The notes beneath the pieces were generated by a model. It saw only the letters and a list, made by a program, of their open reading frames with translations, was not told the origin of the DNA and ran no database searches. Positions 1 to 7,168 of a DNA stretch of 64,000 nucleotides are shown here, in pieces. This stretch comes from Myxococcales bacterium (GTDB lineage: Bacteria; Myxococcota_A; Bradymonadia; UBA7976; UBA1532), in assembly GCA_020633465.1 (NCBI GenBank), contig JACKDN010000004.1, positions 248,001 to 312,000 on the forward strand. The letters run 5' to 3'. A program made the translations under genes and the position numbers. Numbering within the stretch: position 1 is the first letter of the stretch; the number at the start of each line of letters is the position of its first letter.

Positions 1-932
1 TCGTGGTCGGCCGCGGGCTCTTCGAGCAGTGGGACGCGCCCGTGCTCACCAACCAGGGCACGAGCGATCTGACCGCCACGCTGTGGCGCTCGCCGGCGGG
101 ACCCCCGGCCGCCGCGCGCAGCCTCGCCGGCCGCCTGACGCTGACCGACGTGCGGATGGCCGCCGGCGTGGCCGCCGAGGGCGAGGGCGTCGCCGAGCTG
201 ATCCGCGTGCAGCTCGAGCCGACGGTCGGCGCGGCGCTGACGGCGCTCGACGGCGGCAGCATCGAGGTGACCGGCGTGCGGACGGTGCACGCGCCCCGCG
301 GCGCGCGCGTCGCCAGCGCGCTGCGACGCGCCAGCCTGACCGGCGCGGGCCTGTACGTGGTCGGCGACGATCGCGGGCCGGGCGTCGAGGTGCAGGGTGT
401 GGCGACGGTGGATCTCACCGGCCTCGCGCTGCGCGACAGCGCCAGCGTCGGCCTCCTGGTCAGCGGCGACGGCGCCCTCGCGCAGCTGCGCCGGTCGATC
501 GTCGACGGCGCCAGCGTGCTGCCCGGCGAGGGGCCCGGGCGCCTGATCAGCGTCGAGAGCGGGGGCCGCGTGGTGCTCGAAGAGGCCGTCCTGCGGGGCG
601 CCACCGAGAACGGCCTGCAGGCCACCGGCGCCGAGGCCGAGCTGACCGACGTGCGGGTCGAGGCCGGCGGGCAGCACGGCCTGGTCACCGCGGCGGACGC
701 GCGGCTGACCGCGGTCGACCTTCGCGTGGCCGATCACGGTGCCAGCGGCATCCTTTCGCGCTTCGGCGCCATGTCCCTCACCCGCGTGGCGCTGATCGAC
801 AACGACGTCGGCCTGCGCTTCGGCCGCGGCGCCGAACCCCAGCACACGCTGCGCTTCTTCCAGGGCAACCGCGTCCCGTGGATCGCCTGCGGGCTGTTCT
901 GCCCGGTCGCGGGGCCGGTGCTCGGCCCCTGA
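1..932 (+). CDS. Beta-helix repeat protein, 5' truncated by window edge
   Basis: The frame is open from the first bases and stops with TGA at 930-932, so only the C-terminal part (about 309 residues) is visible. The protein is built of short repeats alternating hydrophobic and small residues (for example LTDVRMAAG, VDLTGLALRDSASVGLLVSG and LTRVALIDNDVGLRF). This is the spacing typical of right-handed parallel beta-helix proteins (the pectate-lyase-like fold). No catalytic motif is recognisable. The neighbouring downstream gene is also a beta-helix protein, so the two may be related surface or periplasmic proteins. The function is unknown, and signal peptide and start lie outside the window. 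Confidence 0.6.
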   Translation, partial: VVGRGLFEQWDAPVLTNQGTSDLTATLWRSPAGPPAAARSLAGRLTLTDVRMAAGVAAEGEGVAELIRVQLEPTVGAALTALDGGSIEVTGVRTVHAPRGARVASALRRASLTGAGLYVVGDDRGPGVEVQGVATVDLTGLALRDSASVGLLVSGDGALAQLRRSIVDGASVLPGEGPGRLISVESGGRVVLEEAVLRGATENGLQATGAEAELTDVRVEAGGQHGLVTAADARLTAVDLRVADHGASGILSRFGAMSLTRVALIDNDVGLRFGRGAEPQHTLRFFQGNRVPWIACGLFCPVAGPVLGP

Positions 933-940
933 TCGCTGGC

Positions 941-963
941 GCGCCGGGTCAACCCGGTGGCGC
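941..963 (+). terminator. Possible hairpin after the truncated beta-helix gene
   Basis: Eight bases after the stop codon, GCGCCGGGT and ACCCGGTGGCGC form an imperfect stem with a three-base bulge. There is no T-run, so it would be a weak intrinsic terminator or only a 3' stabilising structure. Confidence 0.3.
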
Positions 964-1037
964 GATCGGCCGGGTGCGCCGCCTCGGCGGCGCCTTCGGT
1001 CAGCCCTTTGGCGTCCTGCATCAATGTCGGTGGGGGT

Positions 1038-1079
1038 GGGTTCGCGTAGTTTCCGCGCGTTCGAGCGGAACCCGAACCC
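1038..1079. promoter_or_regulatory. Nested inverted repeats upstream of the lamin-tail lipoprotein gene
   Basis: An outer pair, GGGTTCG (1038-1044) and CGAACCC (1073-1079), encloses an inner pair, TTCCGC (1051-1056) and GCGGAA (1065-1070). Both pairs are perfect. The element ends nine bases before the Shine-Dalgarno GGAGG (1088-1092) of the next gene, so it could be an mRNA leader stem-loop or an operator. No regulator can be assigned. Confidence 0.4.
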
Positions 1080-1097
1080 ATCTCACCGGAGGATGCC

Positions 1098-3548
1098 ATG
1101 AGAATCCGTCACCTGATCGCCGCCGGCGCGCTCGCGACCGGCGCACTCGCCGGCTGCGCGCCCGAGGCCGACGACCCGACCGTCGCCCTGCCCTTCGACG
1201 ACCTGCTCGTCGAGGCCGGCAAGGCCGACCAGGTCAGCAACGCGCACATCCTGGACGACATCGACCTCGACAGCGTGATCGAGGGCAAGTTCGACCCCCG
1301 CGTCCGGGTGTACGGCTTCACCTTCGAGGCCAAGGCCGGGGCCTCGATCAAGGTCGACCTGCGCACCCGCGCCGGCCACGACAGCTTCGACGCGCAGCCC
1401 GACAAGCCCCTCGACACGGTGGCGGCGATCTACGGCCCGATGCGGGGGGCCGACAAGGGGCGCCGCGTCGCGTCGTCGGACGACACCGATCACGGGGTCG
1501 AGGCCGATCTGCCCGAGGTCGAGATCGCCGAGGACGGCCGCTACCTGGTCATCTTCTCGAGCTGGAACGATCCCGGCGCGGGCAGCTACGACGTGGGCGT
1601 GAAGTGCAGCGGCACGAACTTCCAGTGCCGCCGCCCGGTCACGCAGACCGCCTGCCTGCCCGGCACGCGGTACATCCAGGGGCAGACGGTCGTGGGCGAC
1701 GAGACCTGGAGCCGCTGCAACGTCGTGCTGCTCGAGACCACCGTGGTCGAGGACGGCGCCACGCTGAGCATCGGTCCGGGCGTGAACGTGAAGGGCAACT
1801 ACCTCGGCGAGGGCGACTTCGGCGAGGTGACGCTGCAGGTCGACGGCCGGCTGCAGGCCGTCGGCACCGCCCGCGAGCCGGTGGTCTTCACCGCGCTGGT
1901 CGAGGGCTGGAACGGCGTCCAGCTGAACGGCGACGACAACACGCTCGAGCACGTGTTCGTCGAGAAGGCCGCCCGCGGCGTCGACGTGCGCGGCAGCCAG
2001 AACACCCTGCACCACCTGACCATCGACCACGGCGGCCTGGGCCTGCGCTTCGCCGCCGACAGCGTCGGCAACACGCTGAAGCACGCCCGCCTCGCCGCGC
2101 TGAAGGACGGCATCGTTCAGCTCGAGGGCTCGGCCCTCGACAGCGACGACGTGATCGTCGCCGGCACCGGCGAGGGCGTCGGCCTGCACGCCACGCGCAC
2201 CGCCGAGAGCACCATGCGCGGCGCGGTCGTCAGCGGCTTCGCCACCGGCCTGCACTTCGACGACGCGGCCTACTTCTTCTACGACACGACCGTCGCCCAG
2301 AACACGAAGGGCGTCGAGGTCACCGGTCCCGAGGGCGGCGTGAACCCGGCCTTCACCTGCCCGGCCATGCCGGCGGCGACGACGCCCAGCCGCCCGCGGC
2401 CCGCGCCCCCGGTGAGCTGGCCGCGCGATCCCGCCTTCGTGCGCTGCGACATCGTCGACAACGCCGAGCAGGGCGTGCACGTGCTGGCGCCCCAGCTGGT
2501 GGTCATCGAGGGCAGCAACGTGCGCGGCAACGGCGCGGGCGTGGTGATCGAGGCCGACTCGCTGCACGCCGACTCGCGCATCAACGCGAGCAACGTGCTC
2601 GACAACGGCGACACCTGGCAGATCGACGCCTGGCACCAGAACGGCGTGCTCGACATCTCGGGCAACTTCTGGGACCGCATCAGCGATCCCGAGCTGTCGA
2701 GCTCGTGGCGCGTGAACCACGAGACCACGCACGCCTGCCGCGCCACGCGCACCAACATGAACGGCTGCACCTGGCGCAACCCGAACTACATCTGCGGCCC
2801 CTACACCTGCACCCGCGGCGGCGGCAACCAGTGGAACTGCCGCGCGACCGACGCCCGCGCCACCTGGCAGGGTGAGGTCGAGTTCACCGGCTTCTCGCCG
2901 GTCGAGCTCGAGGCCGGCCCGGATCTGACGAAGCTGAGCGGCGCGGTCAACGGCGAGCGCGAGAAGCTGGGCTACGCCGCCGGTGAGGCCCCCGCGCCGA
3001 CGCCGGTGCTCGAGGGCACCCTGGTCATCAACGAGATCGACTACGACCAGCCCGGGCGCGACGACGCCGAGTTCGTCGAGCTGTTCAACCCCGGCGACAC
3101 CGCCATCGACCTGCGCAAGTACGTGCTCGAGCTGGTCAACGGGTCGAACGGCCAGCCCTACGCCCGCATCCCGCTGGCGGAGGCCGCCGACGACCAGACC
3201 GACGCGACGGGCACCCTGCCCGCCGGGGCCTTCCTGGTCGTGGGCGCCGAGAAGGTGCTCGACGGGCTGCCCGCCGGCGTGCGCCGCGTGGCCCTGCGCA
3301 CCGCCATCCAGAACGGCAGCCCCGACGGGCTGCGCGTCGTGAACCTGGACGGCGACGTGGTGGACGGCCTGGCCTACGAGGGCTGGATGGCCTACGTCGG
3401 TGAGGGCGACGCGCCCCTCGACCGCGAGTCGAACAGCGGCCTGAACGAGTCGCTCGGGCGCTGCAAGGACGGCGCGGATTCCGACGACAACGCCAAGGAC
3501 TTCCACGCGATGGTGCCCACCCCGGGCGCGGCCAACCGCTGCGAGTGA
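1098..3548 (+). CDS. Beta-helix lipoprotein with C-terminal lamin-tail domain
   Basis: This is an 816-residue predicted lipoprotein. The N-terminus MRIRHLIAAGALATGALAGC is a lipoprotein signal with lipobox LAGC. The start is fixed by GGAGG at 1088-1092. Residues about 30-180 look like a bacterial pre-peptidase C-terminal-type beta-sandwich (region with VYGFTFEAKAGASIKVDL), which is only a tentative match. Residues about 210-520 carry right-handed beta-helix repeats. A cysteine-rich stretch lies around residues 545-590. From about residue 640 the segment LVINEIDYDQPGRDDAEFVE begins a lamin-tail domain (NEI...EFVELFNPG), a module found in many bacterial secreted proteins. It probably sits on the outer surface or in the periplasm. 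No enzymatic residues were identified. Confidence 0.75.
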   Translation: MRIRHLIAAGALATGALAGCAPEADDPTVALPFDDLLVEAGKADQVSNAHILDDIDLDSVIEGKFDPRVRVYGFTFEAKAGASIKVDLRTRAGHDSFDAQPDKPLDTVAAIYGPMRGADKGRRVASSDDTDHGVEADLPEVEIAEDGRYLVIFSSWNDPGAGSYDVGVKCSGTNFQCRRPVTQTACLPGTRYIQGQTVVGDETWSRCNVVLLETTVVEDGATLSIGPGVNVKGNYLGEGDFGEVTLQVDGRLQAVGTAREPVVFTALVEGWNGVQLNGDDNTLEHVFVEKAARGVDVRGSQNTLHHLTIDHGGLGLRFAADSVGNTLKHARLAALKDGIVQLEGSALDSDDVIVAGTGEGVGLHATRTAESTMRGAVVSGFATGLHFDDAAYFFYDTTVAQNTKGVEVTGPEGGVNPAFTCPAMPAATTPSRPRPAPPVSWPRDPAFVRCDIVDNAEQGVHVLAPQLVVIEGSNVRGNGAGVVIEADSLHADSRINASNVLDNGDTWQIDAWHQNGVLDISGNFWDRISDPELSSSWRVNHETTHACRATRTNMNGCTWRNPNYICGPYTCTRGGGNQWNCRATDARATWQGEVEFTGFSPVELEAGPDLTKLSGAVNGEREKLGYAAGEAPAPTPVLEGTLVINEIDYDQPGRDDAEFVELFNPGDTAIDLRKYVLELVNGSNGQPYARIPLAEAADDQTDATGTLPAGAFLVVGAEKVLDGLPAGVRRVALRTAIQNGSPDGLRVVNLDGDVVDGLAYEGWMAYVGEGDAPLDRESNSGLNESLGRCKDGADSDDNAKDFHAMVPTPGAANRCE

Positions 3549-3572
3549 ATGGCCACCGCCTTCGCCCGTCGT

Positions 3573-3601
3573 TTGCCCCGGCCGGAATTATTTAGGATAC
3601 T
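3573..3601 (+). promoter_or_regulatory. Candidate sigma70-type promoter
   Basis: TTGCCC (3573-3578) and GATACT (3596-3601) are separated by 17 bp inside an unusually AT-rich patch (GGAATTATTTAGGATAC) of otherwise very GC-rich DNA. It lies about 47 bp upstream of the ATG at 3648, after the stop of the preceding gene. Confidence 0.45.
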
Positions 3602-3647
3602 AACGAGGTTCCGGACAGCAATCGACACACGGAGGCAAGGCGCGGAC

Positions 3648-4436
3648 ATGGGTGAGCGGTCGACACGTATCTCGGGAGTTCTACTGACCCTGGTGGCCAT
3701 CCTGTTCGGGGTGTCCACCGCCCACGCGGACCCCGACGACGACCCCACCCCCGCCGCGGCGGTCGAGGTCGACGACGTCGACGAGCCCGCCGACGACGCG
3801 GACGACGACGTCGCCGACGAGGACGACGACGGGCACGACCCGATCGCCGACGACGAAGACGAAGCCGAAGACGAAGAGGACGACGGCGCCGCCTCGCCCA
3901 CCGATCTCGCCGACGACGCGCTGCTGGATCCCGACCGCTGCCGGCTGGTGTTCGGCAGCAAGCGCACGCGCCGCACCAACCGACACCAGCGCAAGGCCAA
4001 CCTCAGCTGGGTCGAGCGCACGGGCAACGTCGTCGACGTCACCCACTCGACCCGCTGGCGCCAGCCCTTCTACCTCGAGTTCCGCGGCCTCGAGCTGGTC
4101 GAGACCGAGATGGAGGACGGCGAGCGCGTGGGCTTCGTCCACCTCGAGGACGCGCAGAACTGCCCCTCGGGCCTCTACCCGGTGCACACCGACGACAACC
4201 TGGGCGAAGACGCGCGCGTGCTGGCCGTGCTGCCCGACACGCTGCTGGTCGAGTTCCGCGGGCGGCTGGGTTATCTGCTGACCGCCGACGCGGCCACGCC
4301 GCAGTGGCGCATGGTGTGGCGCTCGCCCTGGAAGACCATCCGCCGGTACAAGAGCCCGGTCAGCGTCAGCAAGGGCAAGAAGAAGCGGCGCAGCAAGCGC
4401 CGCAGCCGCCGCAGCCGACGCCGCCGGCGGCGTTGA
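3648..4436 (+). CDS. Exported protein with acidic N-terminal and Arg-rich C-terminal tails
   Basis: The product is 262 residues. I start it at 3648 rather than at the earlier in-frame ATG at 3549, because GGAGG (3631-3635) precedes it and because it begins a classical signal peptide (MGERSTRISG, hydrophobic core, cleavage near AHA-D). The mature N-terminus is almost entirely Asp, Glu, Ala and Pro for about 70 residues. A folded region with no recognised domain follows (about residues 100-230). The last 25 residues are Lys/Arg/Ser. This oppositely charged two-tail design suggests electrostatic self-association or binding to an anionic surface, but that is inference. The family was not recognised. 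Confidence 0.7.
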   Translation: MGERSTRISGVLLTLVAILFGVSTAHADPDDDPTPAAAVEVDDVDEPADDADDDVADEDDDGHDPIADDEDEAEDEEDDGAASPTDLADDALLDPDRCRLVFGSKRTRRTNRHQRKANLSWVERTGNVVDVTHSTRWRQPFYLEFRGLELVETEMEDGERVGFVHLEDAQNCPSGLYPVHTDDNLGEDARVLAVLPDTLLVEFRGRLGYLLTADAATPQWRMVWRSPWKTIRRYKSPVSVSKGKKKRRSKRRSRRSRRRRRR

Positions 4437-4464
4437 GCCACCGCGGCCCGGCGCGCCCGCCCGC

Positions 4465-5130
4465 TCAGGTGGGGCAGTCGGTCTTCGAGAAGTACCAGTC
4501 GGTCACCTCGTAGTTCGACTCGACGCGCTCCTTGGCGGCGCCCATCGTCGTCGGCGGCGGCACGATGCACTTGTCGCCGGGCTGCCAGCCCTCGGGCGTC
4601 GCGAGCCCCTTCTCGGTGTTCAGCTGCAGCGCCTGCACCAGCCGCTTGATCTCACCCACCACCCGGCCCGTCGTCAGCGGGTAGTACATCATCGCGCGCA
4701 GGTTCTGGTCGGGGTCGATGACGAAGACGCAGCGCACCGTGGCCGTGCTCGACGCGCCCGGGTGCAACATGCCGTACTTCTTGGCGACGTCCATCGACAG
4801 ATCGGCGATGACCGGGAAGGTCACCTTCACGCCGAAGTGCTGCTCGATGCTCCGCATCCAGGCGATGTGGCTGTAGACGCTGTCGATCGAGAGGCCGACG
4901 AGCTGGGTGTTCATCTGCGAGAACGCCTCGGTCTCGCGCGCGAAGCCGACGAACTCGGTCGTGCACACCGGCGTGAAGTCCGCCGGGTGGCTGAACAGCA
5001 CCACCCACTTGCCCTTGAAGTCGGCCAGGCTGGTGGTGCCGTGCGTCGACGGCGCGCTGAACTGCGGGGCCGGATCGTTGAGCAGCGGCAGCGTCACGGC
5101 CGGCCGCGGGGCGTTCTGGATCTCGCTCAT
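4465..5130 (-). CDS. Peroxiredoxin, Prx6 / 1-Cys type
   Basis: This is a 221-residue peroxiredoxin, which reduces H2O2 and organic peroxides in the cytosol. The active-site motif PxxxTxxC is present as PADFTPVC, giving peroxidatic Cys56, and FVIDPDQNLRAMMYYP matches the conserved downstream strand region of the Prx6 group. The length and long C-terminal arm (TEKGLATPEGWQPGDKCIVP) fit Prx6 rather than AhpC. A strong GGAGG precedes the ATG. A second cysteine lies in the C-terminal arm and another at the extreme C-terminus (DCPT), so a 2-Cys mechanism cannot be excluded. It is convergent with the preceding gene and lies downstream of an AraC regulator on the same strand. Confidence 0.93.
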   Translation of the reverse strand: MSEIQNAPRPAVTLPLLNDPAPQFSAPSTHGTTSLADFKGKWVVLFSHPADFTPVCTTEFVGFARETEAFSQMNTQLVGLSIDSVYSHIAWMRSIEQHFGVKVTFPVIADLSMDVAKKYGMLHPGASSTATVRCVFVIDPDQNLRAMMYYPLTTGRVVGEIKRLVQALQLNTEKGLATPEGWQPGDKCIVPPPTTMGAAKERVESNYEVTDWYFSKTDCPT

Positions 5131-5287
5131 GGGGTGTCGCCTCCTCTGGCGTCGCTGGGGGTTCGGCCGCGGCCGCCCGACCGCCCACCGGTCGCAGCGC
5201 CCCGCGTGCCCGAGCCCGAGGGCTCGTCGAACGGCTGATGGACGCGCCGGCGGCGCTGGGGGTTGCGGCGCCGTGCGCCGTCGGTGA

Positions 5288-6304
5288 TCAGGCCGCCGCC
5301 CGCTCGCGATAGACGCTGGGCGTGACGCCGCGCGCGCGCTTGAACGACCGATGGAACGCGCTCGGATCGCTGTACCCCAGCATGAACGCGATCTCGGCGA
5401 TCGCCAGGTCGCGCTCGGCCAGGTAGCTGGCGGCCAGCTCGGTGCGCACGTCGCCCACGAAGGCCTGGAAGCTGGTGCCCGCCTCGCTCAGCTTGCGCTG
5501 CAGCGATCGCCCGCTGAGGCCGACCCTGCGCGCCACGTCGTCGAGACGGGGCGCCCCGTGACACATCAGCTCGCACACGGCCGCGCGCACCTGCTGCTGG
5601 AAGTCCTCGGTGCGCGGCAGGCGGTCGAGCTGGTCGTCGGCGAAGTGGCGCATCAGGCGCGCCAGCTCGACGTCGGCCGCCGCCACCGGGCGCGCCAGAT
5701 CGGCCGCGCGGAACGCGATCGTGTTCAGGGGCGCGTGCCAGCGGATGGGGCAGCCGAAGACGCGGGCGTAGAGGCCCAGGTCCTGCGCCGGGCCGTGCTG
5801 GAAGGTCACCCGCACCGGCGTCAGATCGGGGCCCACCATCTGGCGGCTGGCCACGAGGATGTACCCCAGGAACCAGTCGACCCAGCCTCGTGGGCAGCTG
5901 CGCGAGCTGTCGACCAGGCGATGGGTGAACGACACCTCGTCCTCCGACTCGGCCAGGCGGATGTCGGCGCCGTCGTGCAGCAGGCGGGCGTAGCGCACGA
6001 CGTTGCGCAGCGCCTCACCCAGGGTGGCGCTGTTGCGACAGACGTACTCGACGACCCCGGTGATGCCCTCCGGCGTGGCCAGCGCCAGCTTCAGGCCCAG
6101 GGCCTCGTCGCCCGACAGGGCCGTCACGTCGTCCCACAGCTGATAGGCCAGGCCGCGCGGCACGCGGCCGTCGGGCGTCTCGACGTCGTCGGGCCCGAGC
6201 CCGGCGGCGTCGAGCAGGGGCTGCACGTCCAGCCCGTGCGCGCGCGCCCCCCGCAGCAGGACGCGCAGGGCGGCGGCGTAGACGGTGGTGTCGGCGCGCG
6301 GCAT
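5288..6304 (-). CDS. AraC-family transcriptional regulator
   Basis: The protein is 338 residues. Residues about 20-210 form an AraC-type N-terminal regulatory domain of the arabinose-binding/dimerisation superfamily used by OruR-like regulators (start PLLDAAGLGP, motif VEYVCRNSATLGEALRNVVR). The C-terminal 100 residues hold two helix-turn-helix units. The first is DDVARRVGLSGRSLQRKLSE, and the second ends in the family signature IAFMLGYSDPSAFHRSFKRA followed by GVTPSVYR. It probably binds DNA near its own promoter or the adjacent peroxiredoxin gene 157 bp downstream. The ligand is unknown. Confidence 0.9.
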   Translation of the reverse strand: MPRADTTVYAAALRVLLRGARAHGLDVQPLLDAAGLGPDDVETPDGRVPRGLAYQLWDDVTALSGDEALGLKLALATPEGITGVVEYVCRNSATLGEALRNVVRYARLLHDGADIRLAESEDEVSFTHRLVDSSRSCPRGWVDWFLGYILVASRQMVGPDLTPVRVTFQHGPAQDLGLYARVFGCPIRWHAPLNTIAFRAADLARPVAAADVELARLMRHFADDQLDRLPRTEDFQQQVRAAVCELMCHGAPRLDDVARRVGLSGRSLQRKLSEAGTSFQAFVGDVRTELAASYLAERDLAIAEIAFMLGYSDPSAFHRSFKRARGVTPSVYRERAAA

Positions 6305-6364
6305 GGACCGGCATGGTAGATCGCCGGCGCGGTCGCGCCAAGGGGCCGGGGGGCGCCGGGCGGC

Positions 6365-7051
6365 TCAGTGCGCCGCCTTCTCGCCCCACAGCTTGGCCAG
6401 CCGCGCGTCCCGGCCGCAGCCGGTGCGATAGCGCTGATAGTGCCCGGGGTTCTTGCGGTAGAAGTCCTGGTGGTAGTCCTCGGCGGCGTAGAAGGCCGAC
6501 GCGTCCTCGATCTCGGTGACCACGCGGCCGGGCAGCACGCGGGAGGCCTCGAGGGCGATCTTGCTGGCCTCGGCGGCGGCCTTCTGCTCGGGCGTGTGCG
6601 CGTAGATGCCCGTCCGGTACTGATCGCCGTGGTCGCAGAACTGCCCGTCGGCCTGCGTGGGGTCGATGTTGTGCCAGAACACCTCGAGCAGCTGGGCGTA
6701 GGTGATCTTCTTCGGATCGTAGGTGACGCGGATGGCCTCGGCGTGCCCGGTGCGGCCGCTCGACACCTGCTTGTACGTCGGGTGCGGCACCTTGCCGTCG
6801 GTGTAGCCGCTGACCGTCGACACGACGCCCGGCGTCTTGTCGAAGGGGCCCTCCATGCACCAGAAGCAGCCGCCGGCGAAGGTGGCGATGGCCAGCCCCT
6901 CGGGGGCCGTGTCGGGCAGGCGCTCGGTGCCATCGGCGGGCTTCGCGGGCTGGCTCGCCGGGGCGTCGCCCTTGGTGGGCTCCGGGCCGGCGGCGGATTG
7001 GCTGCACGCGGTGAACACGAGCGCGACGAGCAGGGGGAAGCGGCGGATCAT
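6365..7051 (-). CDS. msrA: Peptide-methionine (S)-S-oxide reductase, lipoprotein form
   Basis: The product is 228 residues and repairs oxidised methionine (S-sulfoxide epimer). The catalytic motif GCFWC is at residues 61-65, with Cys62 as the nucleophile. The start is set at 7051 because GGGAGG precedes it and it opens a lipoprotein signal with lipobox FTAC (Cys16). The enzyme should therefore be membrane-anchored in the cell envelope, unlike cytosolic MsrA. A Pro/Ala/Lys linker joins the lipid anchor to the catalytic domain. A Cys near the C-terminus (YRTGCGRDARLA) could be the resolving residue. With the neighbouring peroxiredoxin it forms an oxidative-damage group. Confidence 0.93.
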   Translation of the reverse strand: MIRRFPLLVALVFTACSQSAAGPEPTKGDAPASQPAKPADGTERLPDTAPEGLAIATFAGGCFWCMEGPFDKTPGVVSTVSGYTDGKVPHPTYKQVSSGRTGHAEAIRVTYDPKKITYAQLLEVFWHNIDPTQADGQFCDHGDQYRTGIYAHTPEQKAAAEASKIALEASRVLPGRVVTEIEDASAFYAAEDYHQDFYRKNPGHYQRYRTGCGRDARLAKLWGEKAAH

Positions 7052-7130
7052 GGGATGTCCTCCCGGGTCGGGTTGCATGCCCCCATTAGCGCACGGGGCC
7101 ACAAAACGTTACCGCGCTCGGCCGGCGCGT

Positions 7131-7150
7131 CGTACAGGTGGGGCTGTACG
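7131..7150. promoter_or_regulatory. Perfect 7-bp inverted repeat between msrA and a hydrolase gene
   Basis: CGTACAG and CTGTACG flank a 6-bp spacer (GTGGGG). The element is in the 117-bp divergent intergenic region, 19 bp upstream of the GTG start at 7169. It may be an operator or a leader hairpin for the hydrolase gene. Confidence 0.4.
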
Positions 7151-7168
7151 CAGTGTAGGGGAGGAAGC

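Noticed and set aside
1083..3506. A long minus-strand frame opposite the lamin-tail lipoprotein
   Set aside because: The composition is Val/Ala/Gly/Arg-rich noise with no domain, as expected from antisense reading of GC-rich codons. The plus-strand gene has the signal peptide, ribosome site and domains.
6368..7168. A longer N-terminus for the secreted hydrolase
   Set aside because: It is antisense to msrA, and the GTG at 7169 has GGGGAGG and begins a lipoprotein signal.
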